DNA of 32,373 nucleotides from Neolecta irregularis DAH-3 (taxonomy: Eukaryota > Ascomycota > Neolectomycetes > Neolectales > Neolectaceae). Of this stretch, positions 10,948 to 23,041 are shown piece by piece. The notes below the pieces were generated by a model that worked only from the letters and a program-made list of their open reading frames with translations, made no database searches and was not told the origin of the DNA. The number at the start of each line of letters is the position of its first letter. Position 1 is the first letter of the stretch. Both the position numbers and the translations under genes were made by a program. The DNA is taken from positions 1-32,373 of the forward strand of contig LXFE01000826.1 of the NCBI GenBank assembly GCA_001929475.1, given 5' to 3'.

Positions 10948-12185
<1,238 letters not shown>

Positions 12186-12701
12186 ACGCGCGACAAAAAT
12201 CTGTTATGGGGTCTTATCATTTGAAGTGTAAATAGCGTCTTCGATCCAAAAATAACAACTGGTATGTTGGATGTGTGTAATTGTATGAAGGCGTTGGCAT
12301 TCACATACGTGGCACTTTACATTGGGATTCCAGGACACCGGAGCTTTTCTAGCCTCATCTGTTCGACATGTTCCATCTTCGAACGCCGAACAAAAGTGTT
12401 CTATATGTGTAGGGGTACGTGTTATTTCACGTTGAAGTCTCTCTCGCATTGAGTTCAGCAAGTATTCGCAATCGGAAGTGCCTCGGCTAGAGCCTCTCTC
12501 GCACTGATGGAAAGGAAAGGTTGTGATCTTCTTGAGCCCTCGTAATCAGATCAAATCATGCAATTCAACTTATAGTGGTGAATTAGACCGACCGGGCTCT
12601 CTCATCCCGAATCATTCAACCTAAGATGAGGATTAATAAATTCGGGACCGAGACTAAAACGAGTGGAAGATTTTTCATTGCAGCTGGAATTGCGGCCCTT
12701 C
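12186..12701. other. Intergenic, no gene seen
   Basis: 516 bp between HEM2 and the first NAD(P)-binding paralogue, both on the plus strand. The open frames present on either strand have no family character. It must hold the HEM2 3' end and the promoter of the next gene. Confidence 0.55.
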
Positions 12702-13387
12702 ATGCGTATCGCAGTTTTGGGAGTTACTCGCCCAGTAGGCCACAAATTTGCGCAGATCGCAGCAGACAATGGCCATTTTATTCATGCTCTAGTCCGTGGT
12801 TCTAACTCTCGTATACCTACGGGGCTCGATAAACATCCCAACATCGTATGGGTAATTGGCGATGCAACATTGGCGAAAGACCTGAGCGAACTTCTCGAAG
12901 GTTGTGAGGGAATATTCGCTTGTCTGGGTGCAGGTTCAAAGAAAACGACCATCAATACTGATTTCACCAAGGTACACTGCCCGATCAAGTGTAGCGTTGT
13001 TGATGTGCATAGACTGTCATTCCATTATTGACGCCTGACATCAAATTTATAATCATCGGAAACGTTGGTGTAGGTCAAAGTTTTGCTAATCAGAACTTGA
13101 TTGCAAAAGCTTTCCTCAAAACTAGAAGGGCTTCAATCCAGGTTGATAAGACAACCATGGAAAATAACATTACTTCCTCGCGTCTAAAGAACTATGTTGT
13201 CCTTCGAGCCCAGCGTTTGAATAACAAGAACATGGATCTCGGAAAAGTGAAGATCCTCGATGACGCTCATGGAAGTGTATTCGGGAAGACGAAGAGAGAG
13301 GATCTCGCCGGTATTGCGTTGGAAATTCTTGAAGGAAAGAGGAGTGAGGTCAAATGGCAAAGTATAGTTACTGTGGTCTCGAAATAA
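12702..13387 (+). CDS. NAD(P)-binding Rossmann protein (NmrA/SDR-like), copy 1
   Basis: Exons 12702-12971 and 13013-13387, separated by a 41-nt GT-AG intron, encode 214 residues. The N-terminus MRIAVLGVTRPVGHKFAQIA is a Rossmann beta-alpha-beta start with a GxxxxxG nucleotide loop; the pattern ..VWVIGDATLAKDL..LEGCEGIFACLG is the usual second half of NAD(P)H-binding atypical short-chain dehydrogenases (PF13460 type). The C-terminal half (LRAQRL.., KILDDAHGSVFGKTKREDLAG) matches the late part of that fold, where the last strand precedes the DVA/DLA helix. No YxxxK catalytic pair is evident, so the substrate and even enzymatic activity are unknown. The next gene is a tandem paralogue with the same length and intron position. 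Confidence 0.85.
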
Positions 13388-13593
13388 GCAATTTGAGATT
13401 GGCAAACTTCAAAGTAGTGAAACTCCCTAGTATAGCCTTTTTGGTAAAAGTTGAACAAGTAGAAGCTTCCTTGCGTATAACCCAGTCCATAAGTTTCACG
13501 TCTTCCCGAAGTCCCCGTGGTCGAGTGTCCAGACACATAGCGTGTAGAATTACTCCTTAATAGGCATGATAAACGTATCCTCCCACAATACGA

Positions 13594-14284
13594 ATGAAAT
13601 TTGCAATATTTGGGGTAAACCAAGCGGTAGGCCACAAAGCCGCTCAAATCGCAATCGAGCGTAACCATCAAGTGACCGCCTTGATAACGGGATCACTGTC
13701 CCATGCACCATTCGATATTTCCTCCAATACTAATATTTCATGGGTTGTCGGTGATGTGACGCACGCAGAAGATATCCAGAAAACGATAAAACACTGTGAT
13801 GGAGTTTTTGCCTCTTTATACGATGAACCAAATACAGAATATTCAAACTTATCTTTTGTAAAGGTATTTCCCTCCCTGTCTTGTGTCTGTGATATTTGCT
13901 AATTCCCAGAAAGTCATACCTCTAATGACCAAGAATCAGAAACTGGTAATAGTGGGCCACGTAGGAGTCGGCCGATCCTACGCAATTCAAAAAGCCGCAG
14001 CCAAAATTATCATAAGAGTGGTCTTGAAAGAACCGATGGCCGATGAATCTGGCATGGAAGAGTTTCTCAAGCAGTATCTACCGAATGATTTTATCGTGCT
14101 TCGAGCGCAATTGCTGCAGAATGGTATGATGGATCTTGTAAACGTGAAAATTCTGGATGATGCTTCTGGGAGTATTTTTGGGAGGACGAAGAAAGAGGAT
14201 TTGGCTGGTGTTGCGATGCAAATCTTTGAGGGAAAGCGTCGTGACGTTGTCTGGGGAAATATAGTTTGTGTTGATTCGGGATAA
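13594..14284 (+). CDS. NAD(P)-binding Rossmann protein (NmrA/SDR-like), copy 2
   Basis: Exons 13594-13863 and 13910-14284, with a 46-nt GT-AG intron at the same codon as in the upstream copy, encode 214 residues. The N-terminus MKFAIFGVNQAVGHKAAQIA keeps the Rossmann loop; WVVGDVTHAEDI and DLVNVKILDDASGSIFGRTKKEDLAG align with copy 1 over the full length without a gap in exon lengths (270 and 375 nt in both). The proteins are clearly homologous but well diverged, so the duplication is not recent. Function is unknown beyond probable NAD(P) binding. Only 206 bp separate the copies, enough for a separate promoter. Confidence 0.85.
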
Positions 14285-14859
14285 TTTATATTCCACACAT
14301 GAAAAATCAACTGGTAGGTGTTATTGTATTCTCTAGGGCAGATTATGTAGCCCAGGATGCGGATGCAAATTGCGTTTTCTATAAAAAAGACGTTCGCCTT
14401 GAACATTGAACTGGCTAGATATCTTTTGTGGTGGGCGTCGGGAGAGCGTGGCCGACCTGGACATAGCTAAAGGCATTGCTCAGACAGCCGGGACATGGTT
14501 GGGAGCACTGCGCAGGGCGGGCAAGAATGGAGAAGCGGGCGAATATGAGCAGAGGTGGAGACGCGAGGTAGGAGAGGCCGGTGAGATGCGCTGACAAGGC
14601 AGGTAGGACGGCGTTAGGACGAGACATGGGAGGAGAAGGGCTGCATAGTATTGTTTAATCTCACTTGGAAAAGACCATCCTTGCAACACCTTCGTTTTGG
14701 CTCAGTGGCAGCTGCAGCCATATTCTGGCTTCTCGCTGAGACTTCCCGAAGGGTCACATTTGAGACACGCCATCCTGTTATCCTCTATAAATGGACAAGA
14801 TCCGTTTATCTAGGAGACAGAGTACAACATGTTGTTTCTGAGGCATTTCCTTTTCCTTC
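14285..14859. promoter_or_regulatory. Upstream region of the repeat gene, with TATA-like box
   Basis: 575 bp. A GC-rich patch at about 14430-14620 has no supportable gene. CTATAAAT at 14785-14792 is a good TATA-like element, 68-75 bp before the proposed ATG at 14860. An out-of-frame ATG at 14829 precedes the proposed start. Confidence 0.4.
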
Positions 14860-16522
14860 GTGGATGCTACTTATGTTTGCAGGATTATTTCCGTCGGCAT
14901 CCTTGCTGTCATGCATGCTACTGCAACAAACCAAAATGTTGTGGGAAAAACACAGGTTACCACACAGGATCCCAATGAACCACAAGTTTCCAAAAAAGTA
15001 ACAGCCTTTGGCATCCTTGATGTCATGCATGCTACTGCAACAAACCAAAATGTTGTGGGAAATACGCAGGCTACCACACAGGATCCCAATGTTCGACTAG
15101 GATGGGTATATAACCAGTATGGGCATCCAAAGCTTTACCCGCCGCCGAGGTGATGCCTTCTCCTTATGGATACTGCTTATGATTGTAGGAAGATACACTC
15201 AGCTACTCCTGTCATAGGTGATACTGCAACACACCAAAATCTTGTGGGAAATACACAGGTTACCACACAGGATCCCAATGTTCCACTAATATGGATACAT
15301 AACAACCAGTATATTCATAAGCTCCGACCACAGCTTTACCCGCCCCCGGGGTGGTGCCTTCTCCTTATGGATACTGCTTATGATTGTAGGAGGATACGCT
15401 CAGCCACTCCTGTCATAGGTACTACTGCAACACACCAAAATCTTGTGGGAAATACACAGGTTACCGCACAGGATCCCAATGTTCCACTAATATGGGTACA
15501 TGACCAGCTTATGCCCCCGCAGTAATGCCTTCTCCTTACGGATACTGCTTATGATTGTAGGACAATACACTCAGCTACTCCTGTCATAGGTGCTACTGCA
15601 ACATACCAAAATCTTGTGGGAAATACACAGATTACCACACAGGATCCCAATGATCTACCAGCGTTCGACCCAGTAACCGAGTTGAAAAAACTATGGCATG
15701 ATCCACCTAAAGAAGGCATTCGTCTGTGTACTTGGGAGGAGTACAATTACGCCAGAAAGGAATATGGAGATGCATTTTATATTGTGGCAGCCATATTAGA
15801 CAGATGCGATCCCATGAGTAAAGCGCCGACTAACATCAACTATCGCAGTATTGAGAATCGTCAATACTTGTTGAGAAAGTCATCAAAGATTTTGGTAACA
15901 CTTTGTGACTGTGGCCCTATTGATCTGGCAGTTTACTAAATCAGATCCAACCAATATATTTCAACAGAAAGCGAAGCATGCTATTGAAGCAGTTCATAGA
16001 ACACTCAGCAATGATCCAAAATATAAGAGTAATCCAGAGAAATGGGTACATGACCAGCTTGTGCTTAAGCTTCGACCACAACTTTTCCGGAAGTCGATGT
16101 GATGCCCTCTCCTTATGGATACTGCTTATGATTGTAGGAAGATATGCTCAGCCGCTCCTGTCATAGTTGCTACTGCAACACAACAAAATCTTGTGGGAAA
16201 TACACAGATTACCACACAGGATTTCAATGTTCCACCAGTATCCAAAGAGTTGGAAAAATTATCAAAAGTTCTACAAGACTACAATGTTCCAGATCCCAAT
16301 ATTGTAATCTCTGTCGAGCCTCCAAAGAAGAAACGAAAAATAGATCTTTTCAAACAACCCCATGATAGCAATTCTGCCCTGAGTGGTTATACCGACTCTT
16401 CTCACCCTGAAGAAAGTCCCTCTGGTCAACAAAGTACTACATATGTCTCTACACAACAGATGAGGAAGATAATACGTACAAAGCTCGCAGATAAGTCCAA
16501 GCCTTATCATCTGCAGATATGA
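14860..16522 (+). CDS. Tandem-repeat protein with nuclear localisation signal, function unknown
   Basis: Six exons (14860-15149, 15189-15350, 15390-15521, 15561-15894, 15932-16098, 16138-16522) splice into one 489-residue frame; all five introns are GT-AG (39, 39, 39, 37, 39 nt) and every junction keeps phase. The protein carries six copies of a unit with core TATxQNLVGNTQxTTQDPN. Between copies 5 and 6 lies a unique domain (LCTWEEYNYARKEYGDAFYI to HRTLSNDPKY). After copy 6 come PPKKKRKI (about 422-429), a classical monopartite nuclear signal, and a Ser/Gln-rich tail. The N-terminus (RIISVGILAVMHATA) could act as a signal peptide, which would make it effector-like, but that is uncertain, and a further 5' exon ending at the CAG of 14879-14881 is possible. 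I do not recognise the family. Four of the introns are near-identical copies of each other. Confidence 0.7.
14920..16229 (+). repeat. Six-copy coding repeat with embedded intron copies
   Basis: A roughly 58-nt core (ACTGCAACA, CAAAAT.TTGTGGG, ACACAG, CACACAGGAT, CAATG) starts at about 14920, 15034, 15222, 15424, 15594 and 16171. From copy 3 onward each core is preceded by GTCATAG and, before it, by a 39-nt intron containing CTTATGGATACTGCTTATG or its one-base variants. Spacings are about 114, 188, 202, 170 and 577 bp, so copies 1-2 share a shorter unit and copy 6 is separated by the unique domain. Copies 3-5 are the most alike, indicating the latest duplications. Confidence 0.85.
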
Positions 16523-16744
16523 GGGCAAATATATCTTGGTATGAGTCATTTGAAACATCAATCTGATATTGGTTAATTGTAAAAATGAATGTGCCTACAA
16601 TAGGTAGCAATAAATATTTCCTTGATATGAAGCGATAGAATCTCCTGGTTGAAATACGGAATGCGAGAAGCTGTTACAAATGCGCTAGCACCCAGAAGTA
16701 ATACACCAACTCTCTGTGTTTTGGATTAACAGATTGGCGTGGCT

Positions 16745-17115
16745 CCATCTTGCAATTGTCTGCGTTGCTCTGCCCACAACCTGCAGAACGCCGTCACGCA
16801 CGGCATCCTCGCCCGCCACGGCCATCTGCTCCAGTCCTACCAGACCATGCTCTTCTGGCATCCAGGGCGCTACAGTCCTCATCGTCATCGTCTTTAGGGT
16901 TACCGTAACCCTAAAGACGATGCGGTTACCCCTTCTGCGACTCCTCCTTGGGCGCCTCCACCTGCGAGTCCAGGTCTATCAAGGTCCTCAGCCTCAGCAT
17001 CGTCCTGGCCCACCCTACCCTGTGCTACAGCAATCGCTATAACCCGCTCCCCAGACCAAAATCAGACTTGTCACAAAAACTCTCGTGCTTCCACAGGTCC
17101 GTCAAGGTCGTTGGA
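16745..17115 (+). pseudogene. GC3-rich coding-like remnants of unknown origin
   Basis: Two stretches have third-codon positions dominated by C or G, unlike neighbouring genes: one reads QNAVTHGILARHGHLLQSY.. (about 16780-16885), the other CDSSLGASTCESRSIKVLSL.. (about 16935-17110). They are in different frames, lack starts and stops of their own and are separated by the 37-nt palindrome. This looks like a broken piece of a gene from a GC-richer context, but I recognise no family, and chance composition is possible. Confidence 0.3.
16886..16922. repeat. Perfect 18-bp palindrome with head-to-head TTAGGG/CCCTAA
   Basis: CATCGTCTTTAGGGTTAC, one C, then its exact reverse complement. Each arm holds TTTAGGGTTA, one and a half units of the common fungal telomere repeat, arranged head to head. 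It lies between two GC-rich remnants. Whether it is a protein-binding site, a hairpin or a scar of a rearrangement cannot be told from sequence. Confidence 0.8.
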
Positions 17116-17373
17116 ATGGCAGACGATCTCAATATAATAGAAGTTAGAATTTGAAGCTGTACCTGCAATAGCACGTCAGTATAGACAAACAGGTTTGTAA
17201 TTTCTGCAGTTTTGGGTTGGCCTAAAGTTTAGGAATGCCTTGGATATCAAGAAACGCAGAAACCTGAGGGGTTGAACCGATAATCAGGGTTTTATATTCG
17301 CTTTTCTACTGTGTTGTGGATGGGCCAAACCCATTGGCTTTTTTGAGGGAATAGCCTCTCAACCTCACACCTT

Positions 17374-17403
17374 GTAAGGATATACACTCAAGTATATCCT
17401 TAC
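17374..17403. repeat. 12-bp inverted repeat, 6-nt loop
   Basis: GTAAGGATATAC, loop ACTCAA, GTATATCCTTAC: both arms are perfect complements. It lies in a non-coding region and is not followed by a T-run on either strand, so I do not call it a terminator. Confidence 0.75.
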
Positions 17404-17968
17404 CAAAGATGGAAACGGTAGGGCGGTTGATGAGGCTTGATGTAAATAGTATATTGTGGGCACTATCAAGTCCCACCACCCCGACAAAACGGCACCCGCA
17501 GAGTCAGTCATACAGGACGGTGGGCGTCCCCCCAGTCCAAGATGCTGGATTACCATGTGGATTATGTTCCACAGGGACCAGTCAGATGACCGGACAGTGG
17601 CGCGCAAGGACGGGATATAGGTAGCACCCAGCGTCGGGTAGCACGCTAGGCTTAACGCTGTATATTAATACCAACGGTTATTATCACTAACAACCACCGG
17701 CGACTATATACGACTTTAAGGCTCAGCGGAGTATAGGCCAGACCGGTCAAGTACTCACATATATAGTGCCGGGCTGGATGGAGTCAACCTTAATTTTTCT
17801 GCAAACGAAGCACTACACGAGTACACACCCGTTCACAGTTTTCCACATCTAGAATCAAGGGAGACATTATGTAGTTTATTAGTAATTAATGTATGAATAT
17901 CAATATCGTTAGATAAAGAAATTTAAAAAGTACTAAATACCCAATCCCAGTGCCCATGCTTCTCGTGA

Positions 17969-20338
17969 TTAATAATATTCCCTCTCATCGTCAATGACCT
18001 GAACTTCCCGGACAGCTCGACTACTTTTCATTTTTTTCTCTGGCCTCTGAGTGAATGATCCATTGGAATGCGTTCGTTTCTTGCTAGGGGGGTGCTCCTG
18101 GGATAAATCATCTTCATCGTCCTCCGTCGTGTCACCGCCAGCTTCAGGAGGTGCTGGTACAGAGAGGTCGGTATGGAGATAGCTCTCCCGCGGCACTGCA
18201 ATGGATTCTTTCTTTAAAATACTTTCCTCCATTTGTCTTTGGACAAACTAATATGTCAGCCGAAAGAAAATCCAAAAGAATACACAATGATGTATAAGCA
18301 GGGTAGGATCGAAGTAAAAGTCTAATTTCTGTTGAGCTTTGGAAGTCTTGATGACTTTTGTATTTGGCTTAGCAACTCGTCTAGATTGGCTTCCCCGAGC
18401 AGCTTTAGGGTACTGATTCTCTATGAACCCCTCCCTTTCGAGTCGATTGAGGATTTGAGTCAAGACTTCAAGGTCACAAGCTTCAGTCAGAGCCTACACC
18501 AAAATAAAAAAAAAGCATACATAGTCGATCAGAGAATGCTTTGTTAGTCTTTGGAAATCCTTCTTCCCAGAGAATTTTCAAAGATCGTCGAAAGACTGCC
18601 AAATCACAAAGGCTGTGAAGAGTTTTCACTTCGGATTTTTCGAGGAGACAATCATAGCAGATGTGTTGATCGGGGATCCTTTCATCCTCGCCCGAATGAT
18701 ACCCGTAACACCAGACATGAACCCAGCTCTCGCACTGTTCACATTGAATCGACATAATCAGCCGCGCAGGTACATCTACAATACCATATCGCCGTCTGTT
18801 GCAGGATCAAGACAAGCGCAGTAAACTCCAGTTTTACTCAATCTTCGTTTTTTCTTTTTCAGGGTTGACATCAATTGTCGAGATTTTTCCAAGGTAAGCT
18901 GGAGCTTCTGATTCTTTTTGAAAATTTGCGTCATAGGCGCAGAGTGGATAGTCAAAGAATCTGCAACTTCTAAGCCTGTTGCGGATATATTCTTAGGGTT
19001 AAGGCTAGCTCTCTGGTTGACATCGATGATAGAAAGAGGGACTCGAGGTGATTGAATTTGTTGAAGTGGCGGGGTAGCATCGTCCACGAGCGGCTGCGTA
19101 GCAAGAAGCTCTTGATCATCTCCGGGTGCCTTTAACTTGAGGAGTTAATAGTTGACACTATTTAGAATTCACAAACCATTCCTCTGAGTCTCATTAAATC
19201 TTCACTACGACGAGACCAGTGTCGATCATCACGCTTCAAGGTATGTTTGGCAACAAGTTCAGATTTTGGTAGATAACTCTTCTCCACAATATCCTGATCG
19301 ATAACTATGGGTTGATTGATATCTTCTTCCACATTCTTCGAGTTGCTATTCACAATTTCCGGAGGTAAAATACCCTTGACGGCAGGAAAGTTGTCCCTCT
19401 CCTCAACAGTCGAAATGACTACTCCAACGCTGCAAGGTCAGAATATTCAGGGAGGAGTTGATTTGCACCTGTGAAATCCGGCATTCATTGATCCTCCGGC
19501 GAGTCGAAGTATTTGTTGTTCGTCAGTAGAGTTCATCAGGAACTTTTCCTCGTTCGTGGAATCTCGAAATCCCGGGGGCTGGTAATCTGTCGGAGTATTT
19601 TCTGTATAGAATAATTTAAAAGTTATGTTTCGGCATTCTGAGGGTAAGGATGCATCCGTAAACCTGTCCTTACCTGGCAAAGTATTGAGATTCTGTGTGA
19701 TCATAATCATTCGTCTCATGAGCAGCTGGTGGCTTCGCTTAGCGCTGACAATACTGATTGGTTGAACAATCGTTCCGTCCAAGTTCCTGATTTCCATCGT
19801 CGTTTCACATGTATAATTGAAGTTGAAAATGTATGCTTCGGCAATATCGTGGGGTCGATTCGGATCCAGAAATATAGCGAGAATAAACGATTTAAGGTAT
19901 TTTTGGTAGATAGCGTCATATATGCCTTTCTCCTAGAAGGCCCTGAGACGTGTAGCCCAAGTTTGAGCTGCGTACCAGATAATCAAGCAACTGATCTGCC
20001 TCCTCAGAATGACCACGCTTAAGCTTCTTAACTCTGGTGGAGCTTGCAGAATTGCTCGAGAGCCGCCCTCGATGGGATTCTGAGTCCTCGTCGGAAATTC
20101 TGTCGTCATAGAAGGTGCTTTCTGGAAATATGCCGCTGAATTGATGTCAAATACTGAGACTGTGGGCTCTAAACGCTTACCGAAGAAAGGTAATACTCCC
20201 TAGGCTGGCTGAAAGAAGAGATTCAACGAGCTGCAGACTTGATTGTATAGTCGACAAGGCGACACTTTGACGCTGAGTTCGATGGAGCTATCAATCAGCA
20301 TCTAGTAAGTGAATCTAATGGACCTGAATAGTAGCCAT
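17969..20338 (-). CDS. HOP1: Meiotic axis protein Hop1: HORMA domain plus PHD finger
   Basis: Ten exons encode 672 residues: 20338-20324, 20287-20181, 20135-19976, 19932-19674, 19637-19469, 19429-19177, 19135-18785, 18749-18521, 18480-18284, 18247-17969. Hop1 is a component of the meiotic chromosome axis that promotes inter-homologue recombination. The HORMA domain spans about 15-230 (SLQLVESLLSASLGSITFLR; IFNFNYTCET; LPECRNITFKLFYTENTP). At about 425-480 lies a PHD-type zinc finger with its full ligand set (VYCACL, QCEQC, WVHVWC, ICYDCL), followed by a predicted winged helix (CDLEVLTQILNRLEREGFI). The tail is acidic and Lys-rich (PPSKKRTHSN). Intron 7, inside the PHD finger, has a non-AG acceptor. 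Intron 4 (19673-19638) is 36 nt without a stop, so retention would insert 12 residues in the HORMA domain. Confidence 0.93.
18750..18784 (-). other. Non-canonical intron inside the Hop1 PHD finger (intron 7)
   Basis: The donor GTATTG follows GATATG (DGDM); removing 35 nt to GATTATGTCG joins it to IQCEQC, giving the expected zinc-ligand spacing. The branch-like CTGAT sits as in normal introns but the acceptor reads CG instead of AG. A 32-nt cut ending after TATG, which would leave one extra Ser, is also in frame. Using the next real AG (CAG before TGC) would remove two zinc-binding cysteines. Confidence 0.6.
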
Positions 20339-20677
20339 TGTATCGGAACTATATGAAATGAAGGGATATTAGTATTGAAGCATGAAACCTCGTATATCCG
20401 CGGTTTATAGTGATGGTAATGGAGACCGTGGGGACCAAATCGACGATGACATCATAATGCCGTTCCAGCGAAACTGGGTGAAAGAAAGGAAAGACGATCC
20501 GATGCAATTGATACCTTGAAATGTCAATATTGATGGTAGATTAGCGCAAATTACACATTGCAGAATTTAATATTTCACATTGGGATTAGATTGTATGCAA
20601 GAAACGCAAAAGAGAACGACCAACAAACAGGATTGGAATAGATATTGATAGACCAAAAATGTTCATAAAATATTTGT
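20339..20677. other. Intergenic, no gene seen
   Basis: 339 bp between the HOP1 start and the 3' end of the C2H2 gene, both on the minus strand. It should contain the HOP1 promoter; no clear motif stands out. Confidence 0.5.
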
Positions 20678-21978
<1,301 letters not shown>

Positions 21979-23041
21979 GAAAGGAGGGTGAGATTGTTAT
22001 GTAGGGATCTAACCCCACAATGACCGGAAATAAATATCGAACCCTGAGGGATGGTTGACGCACTTGAAAGAAGGAAAATAAAAAGGATCCGATTAAAAAG
22101 CGGCGGGTGATAAGAAATGGATCTTAGCTGTCAATTTGGACCTTGTGCTGCGGAACCCGACGACTGCGGGTATGGCGACAAAGCAACGGATACGGAAGAA
22201 GGAGAAGCAAATGCGCACACGATTTGAACAGTCTTGCTACCAGTGCGCGCTAGTGTGCTGGTGTTTGCAGCGAGGAATTGCCAAAAATAAATAACAAGTA
22301 AACAGGGTACATCCCTGTGTAGCGTGTTTCCCTTATGGAACGACTTGAGAAGCAGAAAAGAACCTTTCAGAACCAAAAGGCTAGTTGGGTATACAGACAT
22401 TTCCTGAGACTGGGAATCAATGAAATGAAGATCGTGTCTGACGAGGTGGGTGGATGAATTAGACGCAAATGAGATGACATTTTAAGACTGCATGTTTGCA
22501 TTGGGAAAACGTGTGCTTGTCAGGCAAAATCGTCAAACCTTGATTCGGGTGCACAAAGGATACGAAGATCTTGGGTGGGATTTTGTTTTGCATGTCTCAT
22601 CGATCATGATCTCTGCGGTGGATGTTGAGGCTGGTTATCATTTGGGGGTGGAATCTCGTGGGAATGAATATTCTTCCTCGGGACAACGATCATAATGACG
22701 CCGAGAAAGCGTGCTATGAATTGATATTGTATAAATGATGGAAAGGGATCTCACAGGGGAGATAATCACCAATATTGTCATGAGAGTTGTACTATAACGC
22801 ATGATTGGGTCGGCTATTCGACTAAACGCTATACCCCCGGCGGCTAATTGCTCACACAATTCACTGTACATCGTTGGTATAGTTAGATAGGTGGACTGAC
22901 ATGTCATTTGTAATTTTATGAGATTGAATTGTGATATAAATGTGGATTTATGCTATACGAAGGGATGAATGTTCCCAAAATCGTCCCTATTCACTATCAA
23001 ACTGAAACCGCAGACTTTCGACGGCTTCCTTCGAGCCGAAT
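21979..23041. other. Long upstream region of the C2H2 gene
   Basis: 1.06 kb between the 3' end of the YTH gene and the C2H2 start, both on the minus strand. Open frames at 22131-22400 and 22638-22907 lack any family character and no splice pairing extends them. A long regulatory region is common upstream of fungal transcription factor genes. Confidence 0.5.

Larger units (their letters stand above)
16523..17968. other. Long non-coding region with remnants
   Basis: 1.45 kb without a supportable gene. It holds GC-rich, codon-biased fragments (about 16740-16885 and 16930-17115), a perfect palindrome carrying telomere-like motifs (16886-16922) and a hairpin (17374-17403). The rest, especially 17640-17960, is AT-rich with several TATATA words. 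Nothing identifies a specific transposable element. Confidence 0.5.

Noticed and set aside
14920-16229. CRISPR array or satellite DNA
   Set aside because: Spacings are irregular, repeats are coding and contain in-phase introns, and the host is eukaryotic.
16685-16888. Minus-strand 67-codon open frame
   Set aside because: Third-position GC bias favours the plus-strand frame; the minus frame is its shadow.
17374-17403. Rho-independent terminator
   Set aside because: No T-run follows and the genome is eukaryotic.
17365-17607. 80-codon minus-strand open frame in the non-coding region
   Set aside because: No recognisable domain, no ATG-supported context, and it overlaps the hairpin; left unannotated.
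18493-18520. Short 28-nt non-GT intron in HOP1 (ending at TGTAG) giving DRLALTEACDL
   Set aside because: A canonical 40-nt GTATGC..GAAG intron (18520-18481) gives an in-frame DRLSCDLEV join, so no exception is needed here.
22131-22400. 89-codon minus-strand open frame upstream of the C2H2 gene
   Set aside because: No homology signal or splice partner; likely chance in a long regulatory region.
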